Shown here: positions 16,513-28,667 of the stretch, piece after piece
How the letters are laid out: each line of letters starts with the position of its first letter
Position numbering within the stretch: the first letter of the stretch is position 1
NCBI RefSeq assembly: GCF_015565955.1
Contig: NZ_CP064760.1
Coordinates: 1,240,001 to 1,304,000 of the forward strand
Reading direction: 5' to 3'
From: Microbacterium schleiferi
Lineage (GTDB): Bacteria > Actinomycetota > Actinomycetes > Actinomycetales > Microbacteriaceae
Length of the DNA stretch: 64,000 bases
Notes under the pieces: generated by a model
Database searches by the model: none
What the model saw: only the letters and a program-made list of their open reading frames with translations
What the model was told of the DNA's origin: nothing
Made by a program: the position numbers and the translations under genes

Positions 16513-19212
16513 ATGTCCACCACCATCGATGCACTCGTGACGCGAGCACAAGACGCTCTGGCCGAGTACGCATCATTCACCCAAGAGCAGATCGACCAGA
16601 TCGTGCGCAAGGCGTCGGTGGCGGCACTCCACCACCACGGCGAACTCGCCGTCCTCGCTGTCGAAGAGACCGGTCGTGGTCTGTTCGAAGACAAGGCCGT
16701 GAAGAACATGTTCGCGTGCGAGCACGTCACGCACTCGATCATCAAGCAGCGCACGGTCGGCGTCATCAGCCACGACGAGATCACCGGAATCACCGAGATC
16801 GCCGATCCCGTCGGTGTCGTTGCGGGCATCACGCCCGTGACCAACCCGACCTCCACAGCGATCTTCAAGTCCCTCATTGCGCTGAAGACCCGCAACCCCA
16901 TCGTTTTCGCCTTCCACCCGTCAGCACAGAAGTGCTCGGTGGCCGCCGCCCAGATCGTTCGGGATGCCGCCGTCGCGGCCGGTGCGCCGAAGAACTGCAT
17001 CCAGTGGATCGCCGAGCCCTCACTCGAGGCATCCGGCGAGCTCATGAACCACCCGGGCGTCGCGCTGATCCTCGCGACCGGCGGCAACGCCATGGTTCGT
17101 GCGGCCTACTCCTGCGGCAAGCCTGCCCTGGGTGTCGGTGCCGGAAACGTCCCCGCCTTCATCGAACGCTCCGCCAAGGTCGGACGCGCCGTCAACGACG
17201 TCGTGCTCTCCAAGGCGTTCGACAACGGCATGGTGTGCGCCTCCGAGCAGGCCGTCATCCTCGACGAGCCGATCGCGACCGAGGCGATGGCCGAGTTCAC
17301 GCGCCTCCACGCCTACGTCGTGAACGCCGACGAGAAGCGCAAGCTCGAAGAGTTCATCTTCGGCGTCCACGCCAACGCCAAGAACTGCGGCGAGGCCAAG
17401 CTCAACGCGAAGGTCGTCGGGCAGTCTCCCGTCTGGATCGCCGAGCAGGCCGGCTTTACGGTGCCCGAAGACACCTCGGTGATCCTTGCCGAGTGCGCCG
17501 TCGTCGGCCCCCAAGAGCCGCTGACCCGCGAAAAGCTGGCTCCCGTGCTCGCGGTGCTGCGCGCCAAGAACGCCGAAGAAGGCATTTCGCTGTCTGAGCA
17601 GATGGTCAACTTCGACGGCCTCGGCCACTCCGGTGCGATCCACAGCAACGACCAGAGCGTCATCGACGAGTTCGCCAAGCGCGTCCGCGCCGTCCGCATC
17701 ATCGAGAATGCCCCCTCGGCCCTCGGCGGCATCGGCGACATCTACAACGCCTTCATGCCGTCGCTGACCCTCGGTTGTGGCTCCTACGGACGCAACTCCG
17801 TCTCCAACAACGTCTCGGCGGTGAACCTCGTGAACGTCAAGCGTGTCGGTCGGCGCAACAACAACCTGCAGTGGTTCAAGGTTCCGGCCAAGACCTACTT
17901 CGAGCCGAACGCGATCCGCTACCTCATCGACATGAAGGGCGTCGAACGGGTCACGATCGTCACCGACCCGACGATGACCAACCTCGGATTCGTCGACAAG
18001 GTCATCGATGTGCTCAACCGCCGGCGCAACCGCGTGCACCTGCAGATCATCGACCGGGTGCAGCCCGAACCGAAGCTCTCGAGCGTCGTCGCGGGTGCTG
18101 CCGAGATGCGGGAGTTCAACCCCGACACGATCATCGCGCTCGGTGGCGGTTCCCCGATGGATGCCGCAAAGGTCATGTGGTTGCTCTACGAGAACCCCGA
18201 CGTGCAGTTCTCCGACATGCGCGAGAAGTTCTTCGATGTTCGCAAGCGTGCGTTCAAGTTCCCGGACCTGGGTAAGAAGGCGCAGCTCGTGTGCGTCCCG
18301 ACCACGTCGGGGACCGGATCCGAGATGACGCCCTTCGCGGTGATCACGGATGACGAGACGGGCATGAAGTACCCGCTGGCCGACTACGCGCTGACCCCGT
18401 CGGTCGCGATCATCGACCCGGTCCTGACCTCGGCGCTGCCGGCCAAGGTCGTGGCGGATGCCGGATTCGACGCCCTCACCCACGCGACGGAGGCCTACGT
18501 CTCGGTGTACGCAAACGACTACACCGACGGCCTGGCCCTGCACGCCATCAAGCTGATCTTCGAGAACATCGAACGCAGCGCGAAGGCACGCCCCGGCAGC
18601 ACCGACCCCGCCGACATCCAGGCTCGCGAGAAGATGCACAACGCGGCATCCATCGCAGGCATGGCCTTCGGCAACGCCTTCCTCGGGATCGTGCACGCGA
18701 TGGCCCACGTCACCGGATCGAAGTTCCACCTGATCCACGGACGCACCAACGCGATCTACCTGCCGCACGTCATCCGCTACAACGGGCGCATCCCCACGAA
18801 GCTGACCAGCTGGCCCAAGTACGAGCGCTACATCGCTCCCGAACGGTTCCAGCAGATCGCTCAGCACCTGGGTCTGAAGGCGGCGACGCCGGAAGAGGGC
18901 GTCGAGTCCTACGCCCGGGCCGTGGAGAAGCTGCGCGACCTGGTCGGCATCGAGCGCTCGTTCCAGGCGCAGGGTGTCGCCGAGGAGGCGTTCATCGGAC
19001 GGCTGGATGAGCTGGCGATGGCCGCCTACGAAGACCAGTGCGCACCGGCCAACCCCCGGATGCCCATGCTCGCCGACATGAAGACCCTCATGGAGGCGGC
19101 GTACTACGGAACCTCGTTCGACGAGGTCCGTGCCCACCGCGGTGAGGTTGCGGTTGCGGGAGAAACCCCGGCAGAGGCCCCCGCAGCCCCGCTTGCCAAG
19201 CGCGGCGCGTAG
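16513..19212 (+). CDS. adhE: Bifunctional acetaldehyde-CoA/alcohol dehydrogenase
   Basis: 899-residue fermentation enzyme that reduces acetyl-CoA to acetaldehyde and then ethanol with two NADH. Residues 1-430 are the CoA-acylating aldehyde dehydrogenase, with the catalytic Cys at 242 in NGMVCASEQ and GVGAGNVPAFIE. A linker leads to the iron-dependent alcohol dehydrogenase (about 455-870): ALGGGSPMDAAK, VPTTSGTGSEMTPFAVI, DALTHATEAYVS and the metal-ligand His region LGIVHAMAHVTG with FHLIHGRTNAIYLPHV. Length matches E. coli AdhE (891). The ATG has GGAGG six bases upstream. It stands alone; a DosR-like and a FadR-like site precede it and a strong terminator follows, so induction when oxygen is low is likely. 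Many related bacteria are aerobic, which makes this gene a useful hypoxia marker. Confidence 0.96.
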   Translation: MSTTIDALVTRAQDALAEYASFTQEQIDQIVRKASVAALHHHGELAVLAVEETGRGLFEDKAVKNMFACEHVTHSIIKQRTVGVISHDEITGITEIADPVGVVAGITPVTNPTSTAIFKSLIALKTRNPIVFAFHPSAQKCSVAAAQIVRDAAVAAGAPKNCIQWIAEPSLEASGELMNHPGVALILATGGNAMVRAAYSCGKPALGVGAGNVPAFIERSAKVGRAVNDVVLSKAFDNGMVCASEQAVILDEPIATEAMAEFTRLHAYVVNADEKRKLEEFIFGVHANAKNCGEAKLNAKVVGQSPVWIAEQAGFTVPEDTSVILAECAVVGPQEPLTREKLAPVLAVLRAKNAEEGISLSEQMVNFDGLGHSGAIHSNDQSVIDEFAKRVRAVRIIENAPSALGGIGDIYNAFMPSLTLGCGSYGRNSVSNNVSAVNLVNVKRVGRRNNNLQWFKVPAKTYFEPNAIRYLIDMKGVERVTIVTDPTMTNLGFVDKVIDVLNRRRNRVHLQIIDRVQPEPKLSSVVAGAAEMREFNPDTIIALGGGSPMDAAKVMWLLYENPDVQFSDMREKFFDVRKRAFKFPDLGKKAQLVCVPTTSGTGSEMTPFAVITDDETGMKYPLADYALTPSVAIIDPVLTSALPAKVVADAGFDALTHATEAYVSVYANDYTDGLALHAIKLIFENIERSAKARPGSTDPADIQAREKMHNAASIAGMAFGNAFLGIVHAMAHVTGSKFHLIHGRTNAIYLPHVIRYNGRIPTKLTSWPKYERYIAPERFQQIAQHLGLKAATPEEGVESYARAVEKLRDLVGIERSFQAQGVAEEAFIGRLDELAMAAYEDQCAPANPRMPMLADMKTLMEAAYYGTSFDEVRAHRGEVAVAGETPAEAPAAPLAKRGA

Positions 19213-19222
19213 TACGAGATCA

Positions 19223-19262
19223 CCGAAGCCCCGCCGGGTCGCGTTTCCCGGCGGGGCTTCGG
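19223..19262 (+). terminator. Strong hairpin terminator after adhE
   Basis: A perfect 16-bp stem (CCGAAGCCCCGCCGGG against its complement) encloses the loop TCGCGTTT, starting 11 bp after the adhE stop. There is no T tract, as is common in high-GC actinobacteria. Confidence 0.85.
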
Positions 19263-19281
19263 CGTGCCCGGCGCACCGGGC

Positions 19282-19306
19282 CTTAGCCTCGATCCACCGA
19301 TGAGCC
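19282..19306. repeat. Left target duplication and terminal inverted repeat of the IS
   Basis: CTTAG (19282-19286) is the target duplication. The element begins CCTC and continues GATCCACCGATGAGCC (19291-19306), which pairs with the right end except for one base. Confidence 0.9.
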
Positions 19307-20955
19307 TTGGGCGAGGGGGCTCGACTTGATGGATGCGGCTTTGACCGGCCGCGGGCAGGGTTGTGTTCCGGGCGTCGCATCCCGGTCGTCCACTGTGTTC
19401 TCGGTCGGGCCGTCGTCGCGGCGGTGGTCAGTTCGTGCTGACGTGTGGTGGGGCGTGGGTGGCCGTGAACAGGCGATCGAACGCGGCCTGCCAGGGCCAG
19501 GCCGCGGGCAGGTGCATGGTGATGCGCCGGGCGGATCGTGCGAGGCGTGCCGGGACAGTGATGAGGGTGCGGCGGATCGTCGCGGTTGTCGCTCTGGCGA
19601 GCCGCCCGGCGCGGTCGGAGATGAGTCCGGCGGTGCGGGTGAGGTTGAACGCGATCACCGCGAGCACGAGCCAGGCGCTGTTCGCGGTGAACACCCCGGA
19701 CGGAAGGTGAGCGAGCGGTCCGCCCTTCAGATCGGCGTGGACCTGTTCGATGATCGCGTGGGCACGGTGGGTCTTGTCCGCCGCGACGGTGCCCATCGTC
19801 TGCTTGTCGGTGGTGGTGAAGAACGCGTGGTGCCGGTAGACGTCGAACAAGGTCGGCTGCTCCACCTTGTTCGGGTTCAGGTCCGGGATGCGCCGCACCA
19901 CGAGACGTCCTTCGACCCGTTCGGCGATCTTCCGGGAGCGGAACGCGACGAAGGGCACTTCGGCGACTTCGGCTTTCGAGATCCACCGCCCGGTGGCCTC
20001 GTCACGGATCGCGTTCGGATACTCGATCGTCTCCCACCCGTCCTCGGGGATCGACGAGATCGCTGTCTTCACCGCAGGGTCCATCCGGACCGTGACAGAT
20101 ACGTCCGCGCCGGACTTGATCGCGGTGCCAACGGTGCCGTGCCCATAGAACGCGGAGTCGGCCCGCAGCAGCGGCCGGACACTGCTCCCGATGTTCATGC
20201 GGCGGAGGGTTGCGAGGACGTCACCGACGATCCTGGCGGCGCCTTTCGGGGAGCCGGTCTTCCCCTGCCGGAGCCGCTGACCCAGGATCACCGGTGCTGA
20301 CGAGGTCGTCGACGCCGTCGCAAGGAGTGCGTTGAGTCCGCGGACGCCGGAGTACCCGAACGAGGCGCCCTGCTTCTTGTATCCGTGGACCTCGACGATC
20401 GTGTCGTCCAGATCCACCATCACCCGCTCACCGCCCCGAACCTGCAGCAGCGGTGCGGCCGAGGCGAGGTTCACCAGAGTCCGGGAAGCGACGGCATCGA
20501 GCTGGCGGACATGCCCGAAACGGAACTCGCGCAGGAACGAGCCCAACGTCGACGGCGCATACGTCCGATCGAACAATCGCCCCATCCCGCCGTGACGGAG
20601 CAGGTTCATGTCGTCGATCGAGTCCGCACCGGCGAGCATCCCCGCCACCAGCGCCATCACCTTCGACCCGGCGTTCGCGCCCCTGTCCGTCGGGACGCTC
20701 AACCTCGACTGCGCGAGCTCGTCGAGGCCCACGGAACGGGCGAGGCGGAGCATCGGGACCAGACCCGCGGCCGACACGAGATTCGGATCATCGAACATCG
20801 CTGACACAGCAGCGGGAGCATGCTTGAATTGCACCTACGAGATGCCTCTCGGATCGGTCGAACAGCGGTCTAGACAATCACTATTCTTCCTGATCAGAGG
20901 GGCATTTCTGCGTCACCGCGCCCGCTCAACCCCACGGCTCATCGGTGGATCAAGG
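19287..20955. mobile_element. Complete IS1380-family insertion sequence
   Basis: A 1669-bp element with one transposase gene, 20-bp terminal inverted repeats (19 of 20 identical) and a flanking 5-bp direct repeat CTTAG on each side. It is inserted between adhE and the arylsulfotransferase gene, both of which end toward it, so no gene is interrupted; it ends 16 bp from the arylsulfotransferase stop. The intact ends and transposase suggest recent, possibly still active, insertion. Confidence 0.93.
19428..20834 (-). CDS. IS1380 family transposase
   Basis: 468-residue DDE transposase. Recognisable IS1380 features: SVPTDRGANAGSKVMALVAGM, MLAGADSIDDMNLLRHGGM, first catalytic Asp region VMVDLDDTIVEVHG, second in LLRADSAFYG, and Glu region AIIEQVHADLKGGPLAHLPSG. 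The C terminus is basic and helical (TIRRTLITVPARLARSARR). The GTG at 20832-20834 starts the standard N terminus QFKHAPAAVSAMFDDPNLVS. It appears full-length and intact. Confidence 0.95.
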   Translation of the reverse strand: MQFKHAPAAVSAMFDDPNLVSAAGLVPMLRLARSVGLDELAQSRLSVPTDRGANAGSKVMALVAGMLAGADSIDDMNLLRHGGMGRLFDRTYAPSTLGSFLREFRFGHVRQLDAVASRTLVNLASAAPLLQVRGGERVMVDLDDTIVEVHGYKKQGASFGYSGVRGLNALLATASTTSSAPVILGQRLRQGKTGSPKGAARIVGDVLATLRRMNIGSSVRPLLRADSAFYGHGTVGTAIKSGADVSVTVRMDPAVKTAISSIPEDGWETIEYPNAIRDEATGRWISKAEVAEVPFVAFRSRKIAERVEGRLVVRRIPDLNPNKVEQPTLFDVYRHHAFFTTTDKQTMGTVAADKTHRAHAIIEQVHADLKGGPLAHLPSGVFTANSAWLVLAVIAFNLTRTAGLISDRAGRLARATTATIRRTLITVPARLARSARRITMHLPAAWPWQAAFDRLFTATHAPPHVSTN

Positions 20956-20960
20956 CTTAG
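20936..20960. repeat. Right terminal inverted repeat and target duplication of the IS
   Basis: GGCTCATCGGTGGATC (20936-20951) followed by AAGG closes the element at 20955; the second CTTAG copy is 20956-20960. Confidence 0.9.
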
Positions 20961-20971
20961 TAGCAGCAACC

Positions 20972-22482
20972 TCAGCCCACCGGCTCGGGCGCGGCGATCT
21001 GGGCGGCACCGCCGCCGATCACCTCGCCCGCGGCATCCATCGCGCGCACCCCGACGTACGCCCCCAGCGTCGCACCCGCCGGGATCGGAATCTCGGTCTC
21101 GAACCCCTCCCGCGGCACGCGTGCGATCTCGACGGCGGATGCCTCATCCGACCCCGTCACGAGCTGCCACGATGCGACCTCCGTCGCACCATTCCACGAG
21201 GCGAAGACGCTCGCCGAGGTCCCGTCCTCGACCAGTTGCGCGTCCGGGGGAGTTGCGGGCGTCGCCGACCAGGGCAGCACGTAGGCCCGATAGCTTGTTC
21301 CGCCGGTAAATGTGGCGTCGTAGAGCAGAGTCCCGTCGCGATCGAACTCCGAGTAGAACGGCTGCGAGCCCCATCCGACCACGACGTTCCCACCCGGGAG
21401 CTCCTGCAGGTTGCCCTGCGTCGCCGACATCCGCTCCTGCTCGGGCGCGTATTGGCTGAGGAGCGACGCCGTCATGGCGTCCTCATCCAGAGCCAACCGC
21501 AAGCCTCGAGACCATCCGGCGTCATCCTCGGACTGGTTGTCGAAGAGCGTGATCGTGCCGTCGGCGCGGCGGTGAGCGTCATGCTGCCATGCGAAGCGAG
21601 CGTCGTCATCGATCGCGAAGTCGCTGTCTCGCCCACCCAGGCGCCACTCCACGGACGCCGTGTCGCGATCAAGCCGGTAGACCGTGCCCGTGTTCCGTGC
21701 CGACGCCAGAAAGCCGTCGTCACCGTCGAGCGACACAGCATTGAGGTGGATGTAGTCATAGGGGTCGGCGCGGGTGCCCTGATCCTCGTCGAGAACGTGC
21801 CGCGACTCGGTCACCGGAACCTCGTCGAGCGACGACCACTCGAAAATGACCTCACCGGTGGCGATATCGACCTCCTGAACGTGGCCCTCCAGAACGTACC
21901 CGTCGCGCGGGCCGCCGACCTCGGTCAAATCCGCGGGAGCGGTGACATACGCGAGCAGCAGCATCGTTCCCCGCTCGGTGATCGTCGTCTCGTGCATGTC
22001 GGCGTTTCCTGCGCCGATCGGCGCGCCCGTCGACACCCGGGCGATCTCGGCGTAGGTGTCATCCAGGATGACGACCTCCCCGCGGCCGTGGAATCCCGAT
22101 TGACCGATCCAGTAGGTGAGCACCGGCTCGCCCTGATACTCCTGTACCCGCAGGTCGAACGCCGAGTCCTCGCCGGTGTTCGCGACCCAGACCGGGTCGC
22201 CCTCCCCATCCACAATCATCGCGCCCTGCATCGCCGACCCGCGGTCGAGGTCTTTGGGGCCGACGAACGCGTACATCCCGTCGCGCGACAGGGTCGCACC
22301 GCGCTCAGATATGGTCACCGTCACGATCGGCGGCGTGAGGTCGGGCCGGCTCACGAACGCCCACGGCTCGGCCGTCGTGAACTCGTCCTCGTTCGACTCC
22401 TCGGCGCTCGTCTGCTGCGCACAACCCCGAGCGCCAGCACGATGACGACCCCGGCAGCGGCGAATGATCGGCGACGCGTCAT
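20972..22482 (-). CDS. Arylsulfotransferase-family lipoprotein, frame broken in signal peptide
   Basis: Arylsulfotransferase (ASST)-like six-bladed propeller protein, about 503 residues after correction. The mature part shows MHETTITERGTMLLLAY, YDYIHLNAVSLDGDDGFLASARNTGTVYRL, RFAWQHDAHRRADGTITLFDNQ and GNVVVGWGSQPFYSEF, the His-containing blades typical of this family; C-terminal residues 420-500 are a fibronectin-like addition. From the ATG at 22480-22482 one reads a signal peptide (MTRRRSFAAAGVVIVLALG); one extra G in the run at 22425-22428 joins it to GCAQQTSAEES, a proper lipobox LGGC. Without that base the start would fall at 22498 with no signal peptide. Bacterial ASST moves sulfate between phenols, but many Gram-positive relatives are untested. 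Confidence 0.8.
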
Positions 22483-22644
22483 GAAGGGAGTGTGTCACGG
22501 GAGCGGATGAGCTCGCGCCGCGCTGAGGAGATTCTCACGTGCGGTCTCGGGGCGTCACCCCTCCGATGGCGGTAGCGTGCCCCGCGGGGATTGGGCGATA
22601 CAGGCCGGTTCACCATGTCCGGAAAATTCGCGTGAACCGAATCG

Positions 22645-23259
22645 ATGAGATCGAGCAATACGAGTGTGCCCCCCGACAACGAACTGATCGAACGCTCCGC
22701 GCGAGAACCGGCAGTGTTCGCGACGCTGTTCGATCGCCACGCGAGCGCCGTGTATCGGTACGCCGCGCAGCGGCTGGGTGACCACCTGGCCGATGACGTG
22801 ATGTCGGAGACGTTCCTCGTCGCCTTCGAGCGTAGGTCGGCCTACGACCTCGATGTGCCGGATGCGCGGCCCTGGTTGCTGGGGATTGCCACACGCCTCA
22901 TCCGCAAGCACGCGCGCGTCGAGGCAGTCGCGTGGCGGGGCATGGTCGCTGATCTCGCGGCGCAGGTCGCGCCCGATTTCATCGATCAGGCAGGCGCTCG
23001 CATCGACGCTGAGCGGCTGACGCGGCGGCTGAGCACGGCGCTGCGCCGGCTCAGCGCGACGGATCGGGACACCCTGCTGCTCTACGCGTGGGGCGAACTG
23101 AACTACGAGGCGATCGCCGCAGCGATGCAGGTACCGGTAGGAACCGTTCGCTCGCGCCTTCACCGCGCACGACGGCACCTGCGGCGCGCCGCAGGAATCG
23201 ACAACCTCGAACAGGAGACGGACCGTGGACGAATTGACACTGCTCCGCAGCACTCGTGA
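22645..23259 (+). CDS. RNA polymerase sigma factor, sigma-70 (ECF-like)
   Basis: 204 residues. Region 2 is FATLFDRHASAVYRYAAQRLGDH to DVMSETFLVAFERR, and region 4 is LRRLSATDRDTLLLYAWGELNYEAIAAAMQVPVGTVRSRLHRARRHL. Spacing fits extracytoplasmic-function sigma factors. The ATG at 22645 or a GTG seven codons later could be the start; neither has a clear ribosome site. The next gene starts inside it (35 bp overlap) and encodes a membrane protein that may act as its anti-sigma partner. No classical zinc anti-sigma motif is present. Confidence 0.9.
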   Translation: MRSSNTSVPPDNELIERSAREPAVFATLFDRHASAVYRYAAQRLGDHLADDVMSETFLVAFERRSAYDLDVPDARPWLLGIATRLIRKHARVEAVAWRGMVADLAAQVAPDFIDQAGARIDAERLTRRLSTALRRLSATDRDTLLLYAWGELNYEAIAAAMQVPVGTVRSRLHRARRHLRRAAGIDNLEQETDRGRIDTAPQHS

Positions 23260-24193
23260 CCGGCGGCGAGAGCCCAGCCCCGAATCACTCACCGCGGGGC
23301 GCGCAGCGCTGTTGACCCGCATCGCTGCCGACGAAGGAACTGCGCCGGCAGCCGCAGCCCGCTCGCGGCATCCGTGGCGGACGGGCCTGACGTGGTCGAC
23401 AGCGGGAACTGCGGCTGCCATCGTCGCGGTGCTCGTGGTGGGTCAGGTGAGCATGACCGCGTCGTCGGCGCACGCGAGCGACCTCCTGCGGTCCGCGGCG
23501 TCGGAGGCCACACACTACGCGGATCTCACGCCGGGATCGGGGGAGTACCTTCGCTCGGTCACGCATGCTCGCTGGCCCTCGTGCAGACCGGCCGCCGACG
23601 GCGGTCCCGATATCTGCGAGCTCAATGATCAGACGCTCGATGTGTACATGCCGGCCGATCCGACGCGCGAGTGGGTGCTCGTACGCGACTGGGGCAACCA
23701 GACCGGGGTGACAGGAGAGTCGATCGAGACGATCACGGCTCACGACGGCACGTTCTACGGGCAAGACCGTTGGATCCCCGTGGACTACGCAGACATTCCG
23801 ACGGACGGAGCCGAGGCCTACGCGTGGATCGACGCCCAGGACCAGGGCGGGTCAGCCTCTCGTGATGAAGGCAACTTTGTTCGCATTGCCGACATCCTTC
23901 GATCCGGTCTCGTTCCTGCCGCGCAGCGAGCCGCGCTGCTGGACGCTCTCTCCCGCATCCCGGGTGTCAGCGCGACCGAAGGCGTTGCGAACCTCGACGG
24001 CGCCGTCGGTGTTGCGATCGGCCGGAACGAACCGTTCCGAGGCAGTGAGCGGCGTGAGATCATCATCGACCCCGACACGGGGCTCGTGATCGGAGAGCGC
24101 GCTCTCGCGGGAGCGAACTTCTTCGGATGGGAACTCGGTGAGCAGACCTCGCTCACCGCCGTGGAAACGACGATCGTGGAGGTAGCACCATGA
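23225..24193 (+). CDS. CU044_5270 family membrane protein
   Basis: 322 residues: a cytoplasmic N terminus (1-55, ELTLLRSTRDRRREPSPESL), one membrane helix (about 57-80, TAGTAAAIVAVLVVGQVSM) and an exported C-terminal domain with EYLRSVTHARWP, VLVRDWGNQ and LIIDPDTG-like IIIDPDTGLVIGERAL. Members of this family regularly follow ECF sigma genes in actinobacteria; an anti-sigma or sensor role is inferred from that order, not shown. Start overlaps the sigma gene by 35 bp and its stop overlaps the next small frame by four. Confidence 0.8.
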   Translation: MDELTLLRSTRDRRREPSPESLTAGRAALLTRIAADEGTAPAAAARSRHPWRTGLTWSTAGTAAAIVAVLVVGQVSMTASSAHASDLLRSAASEATHYADLTPGSGEYLRSVTHARWPSCRPAADGGPDICELNDQTLDVYMPADPTREWVLVRDWGNQTGVTGESIETITAHDGTFYGQDRWIPVDYADIPTDGAEAYAWIDAQDQGGSASRDEGNFVRIADILRSGLVPAAQRAALLDALSRIPGVSATEGVANLDGAVGVAIGRNEPFRGSERREIIIDPDTGLVIGERALAGANFFGWELGEQTSLTAVETTIVEVAP

Positions 24194-24333
24194 CAATGCA
24201 CGCTCGAGCCGTGAGCCCAACCGACATCGGCCTGCCGCCGACCTTCTCGGTTCCCGTCCCGGTCGACACCGCCTGGGTCGCCGCTGAGGCACCCACGGAA
24301 CACGCGGGGCGTTCGGGGCAACCACACGCCTGA
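24190..24333 (+). CDS. Translationally coupled small peptide, unknown
   Basis: A 47-codon frame starting with ATGA overlap on the preceding stop. The peptide is Pro/Ala/Val-rich (PPTFSVPVPVDTAW) with no membrane helix or domain. The overlap is the main argument that it is translated; an alternative is a chance frame at the end of the operon. Confidence 0.35.
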   Translation: MTMHARAVSPTDIGLPPTFSVPVPVDTAWVAAEAPTEHAGRSGQPHA

Positions 24334-24382
24334 CGCTCCCGGCGCACCCCGGCCGGGCTCAGCGGATGACGCGGTGGTCGCT

Positions 24383-25053
24383 CTAGACCAGGTTCACAAC
24401 GGCGATGCCGACCAGCAGCGCCCCGAGCAGCACCACCGAGAGGTTCAGCACGAGCGACGAGTTCGCGACGAGCCAGTCGCTGAAGCGCTCAAGGCGGGGT
24501 CGCACTGACTGGCTGCCGAACACGTAGGCCAACACCAGTGCGGCGACCGTCGAGACCGCGACCGCGGTGAAGATCAGAACCGCGAGGCTGCTTCCGACGA
24601 CGTCGAGGGAGGCCGAGCCGATGGCAAGACCTGCCGCGACGGCGAGGGTGAGGTTCTTGGGGCGCACGTTCATGGCGATCCCGAACGCGAAGGCTCGGCC
24701 CGGGCCGACGTGATCCATCGCCTTGGTCCACGACGGGGGCTTGCGGGCGATGTTCGCCGTCGATCGGCGACCACCCGCCAGATGCCGGCGACGACGAGCG
24801 CTGCCCCGAGCACCAGTTCGACGACGTGCGCCCACGGAGGCATGCTCGCCTCGCTGCTCGGCGGAATCAAGCGCGCTCCGAAGGTGAAGAGCGTGACCAG
24901 CACCAGAACGCCGGAGGACCAGCCCGCGAGGTAGCCGACACTGACCGGAACGGGATTCGGCGACAGAAGAAGGAGCACGACCGCGAGGATGGGGAACAGG
25001 CTCAAAGCGACGGCGAGCCCCAGGGGCACGATGTACCACAGCACCGAATCCAC
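24383..25053 (-). CDS. SfLAP/GAP-family six-helix membrane protein, frame broken
   Basis: About 223 residues after correction, of the Sap/GAP family (sulfolipid-1-addressing protein relatives; LysE-like topology). N-terminal half: LGLAVALSLFPILAVVLLLLSPN and LAGWSSGVLVLVTLFTFG; C-terminal half in another frame: KAMDHVGPGRAFAFGIAMNVRPKNLTLAVAAG, the family hallmark, and VLNLSVVLLGALLVGIAVVNLV. The switch falls between about 24753 and 24770 and is repaired by one added base. The GTG at 25051-25053 has GAGGGG before it. In mycobacteria relatives help export surface lipids; the substrate here is unknown. Confidence 0.8.
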
Positions 25054-25091
25054 CCCTCGACTCTAGAGCCGGGCGTGGGGTGCGTGTGGCC

Positions 25092-27721
<2,630 letters not shown>

Positions 27722-27725
<4 letters not shown>

Positions 27726-28351
27726 TCCGAGTGTTCGTGCTCGATGACCACGAGATCGTCCGTCGTGGGGTCGTCGACCTGATCGACGCCGAGCGTGACA
27801 TGGAAGTGATCGGCGAGGCATCCACGGCCCGGCAGGCGCTGGGCCGTATCGCCGCGACCATGCCCGATGTCGCGGTGCTCGACATGCGGCTTCCCGACGG
27901 CAGCGGCATCGACGTGTGCCGCGAGATCCGCTCGCAGCACCCGAGCGTCACGTGCCTCATCCTCACGGCCTATGACGACGACGAGGCAGCCTACTCGGCG
28001 GTGCTCGCCGGGGCCGCCGGCTACGTCCTGAAAGACATCAAGGCCAATGGCCTGCTCGACGGCATCCGTGCCGTGGCCGCCGGCAAGAACCTGCTCTCGT
28101 CGGCTGCCGCGACGCGCGTGCGCGAGCAGGCGCGTGAGACCCGGCCCAGCACGCCCGGCGTCGACCTGACCGACCGCGAACGTCAGGTGCTCGAGCTGAT
28201 CGCCGAGGGGTTGACCAACCGGCAGATCGGGGAGCGCCTCGACCTCATGGAGAAGACGGTCAAGAACTATGTGACCGGCCTGCTGCGAAAGCTCGGCATG
28301 GAGCGGCGCACACAGGCTGCCGTCTACGCCACGTCGCTGCGCAGCAACTGA
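27722..28351 (+). CDS. DevR/DosR-like response regulator (NarL/FixJ type)
   Basis: 209 residues. Receiver domain 1-120 with VLDDHEIVRRG and phospho-acceptor Asp54 in VAVLDMRLPDGSG, plus YVLKDI near 105. The C-terminal LuxR-type helix-turn-helix LTDRERQVLELIAEGLTNRQ contains EKTVKNYV, which in DosR includes the Lys and Asn residues contacting DNA, and the following LLRKLGMERRTQAAV matches closely. Position 54 for the Asp equals that in DosR. ATG overlaps the kinase stop. It is the probable activator at the DosR-like boxes at 16418, 26054 and 28626. Confidence 0.92.
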
Positions 28352-28392
28352 GCCGCACACCAACTGAGCCGCACACCAACTGAGCCGCACAC
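28346..28392. repeat. 16-bp tandem repeat across the regulator stop codon
   Basis: AACTGAGCCGCACACC occurs three times in tandem (last copy lacks the final C). The first copy contains the regulator's last Asn codon and TGA. Confidence 0.9.
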
Positions 28393-28625
28393 AGTGAGGC
28401 CGTCGCGGCACCCGGTGACGAGTCGGGCGCCGCGACGGCAGACGTGGGGGAGGCTTGCAGATCGACGGCGGGCCCTCTGCACCAGGTTTGGGTTATCCGC
28501 CGGATACCTCTTCCCACGTGCGTCGCCGAACATCGTCCAGCGACGAAACCTGTCATCCTCGGTGGGGCCTCGGACGACTTTTGTGGTCTGACATCAGAGT
28601 GCCGTACGACCCCGACCCCGCCATA

Positions 28626-28639
28626 GGGTCTTTGGTCCC
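28626..28639. promoter_or_regulatory. DosR-like palindrome in convergent intergenic region
   Basis: GGGTCTTTGGTCCC matches 12 of 14 positions of GGGACTWWAGTCCC. It does not lie in front of either neighbouring gene, so it may serve an unseen transcript or be fortuitous next to the hairpin at 28643. Confidence 0.45.
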
Positions 28640-28642
28640 AGG

Positions 28643-28667
28643 GTCCCCGATCTTCGAGATCGGGGAC
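28643..28667. terminator. Hairpin terminator between regulator and AidB-like genes
   Basis: GTCCCCGATCT pairs perfectly with AGATCGGGGAC around a TCG loop, 16 bp downstream of the AidB-like stop; it can serve both convergent genes. Confidence 0.8.

Noticed and set aside
17020..19986. A 988-codon frame antisense to adhE and running into the IS element
   Set aside because: It is the GC-bias mirror of the well-supported adhE coding frame, has no domain, and crosses an IS boundary.
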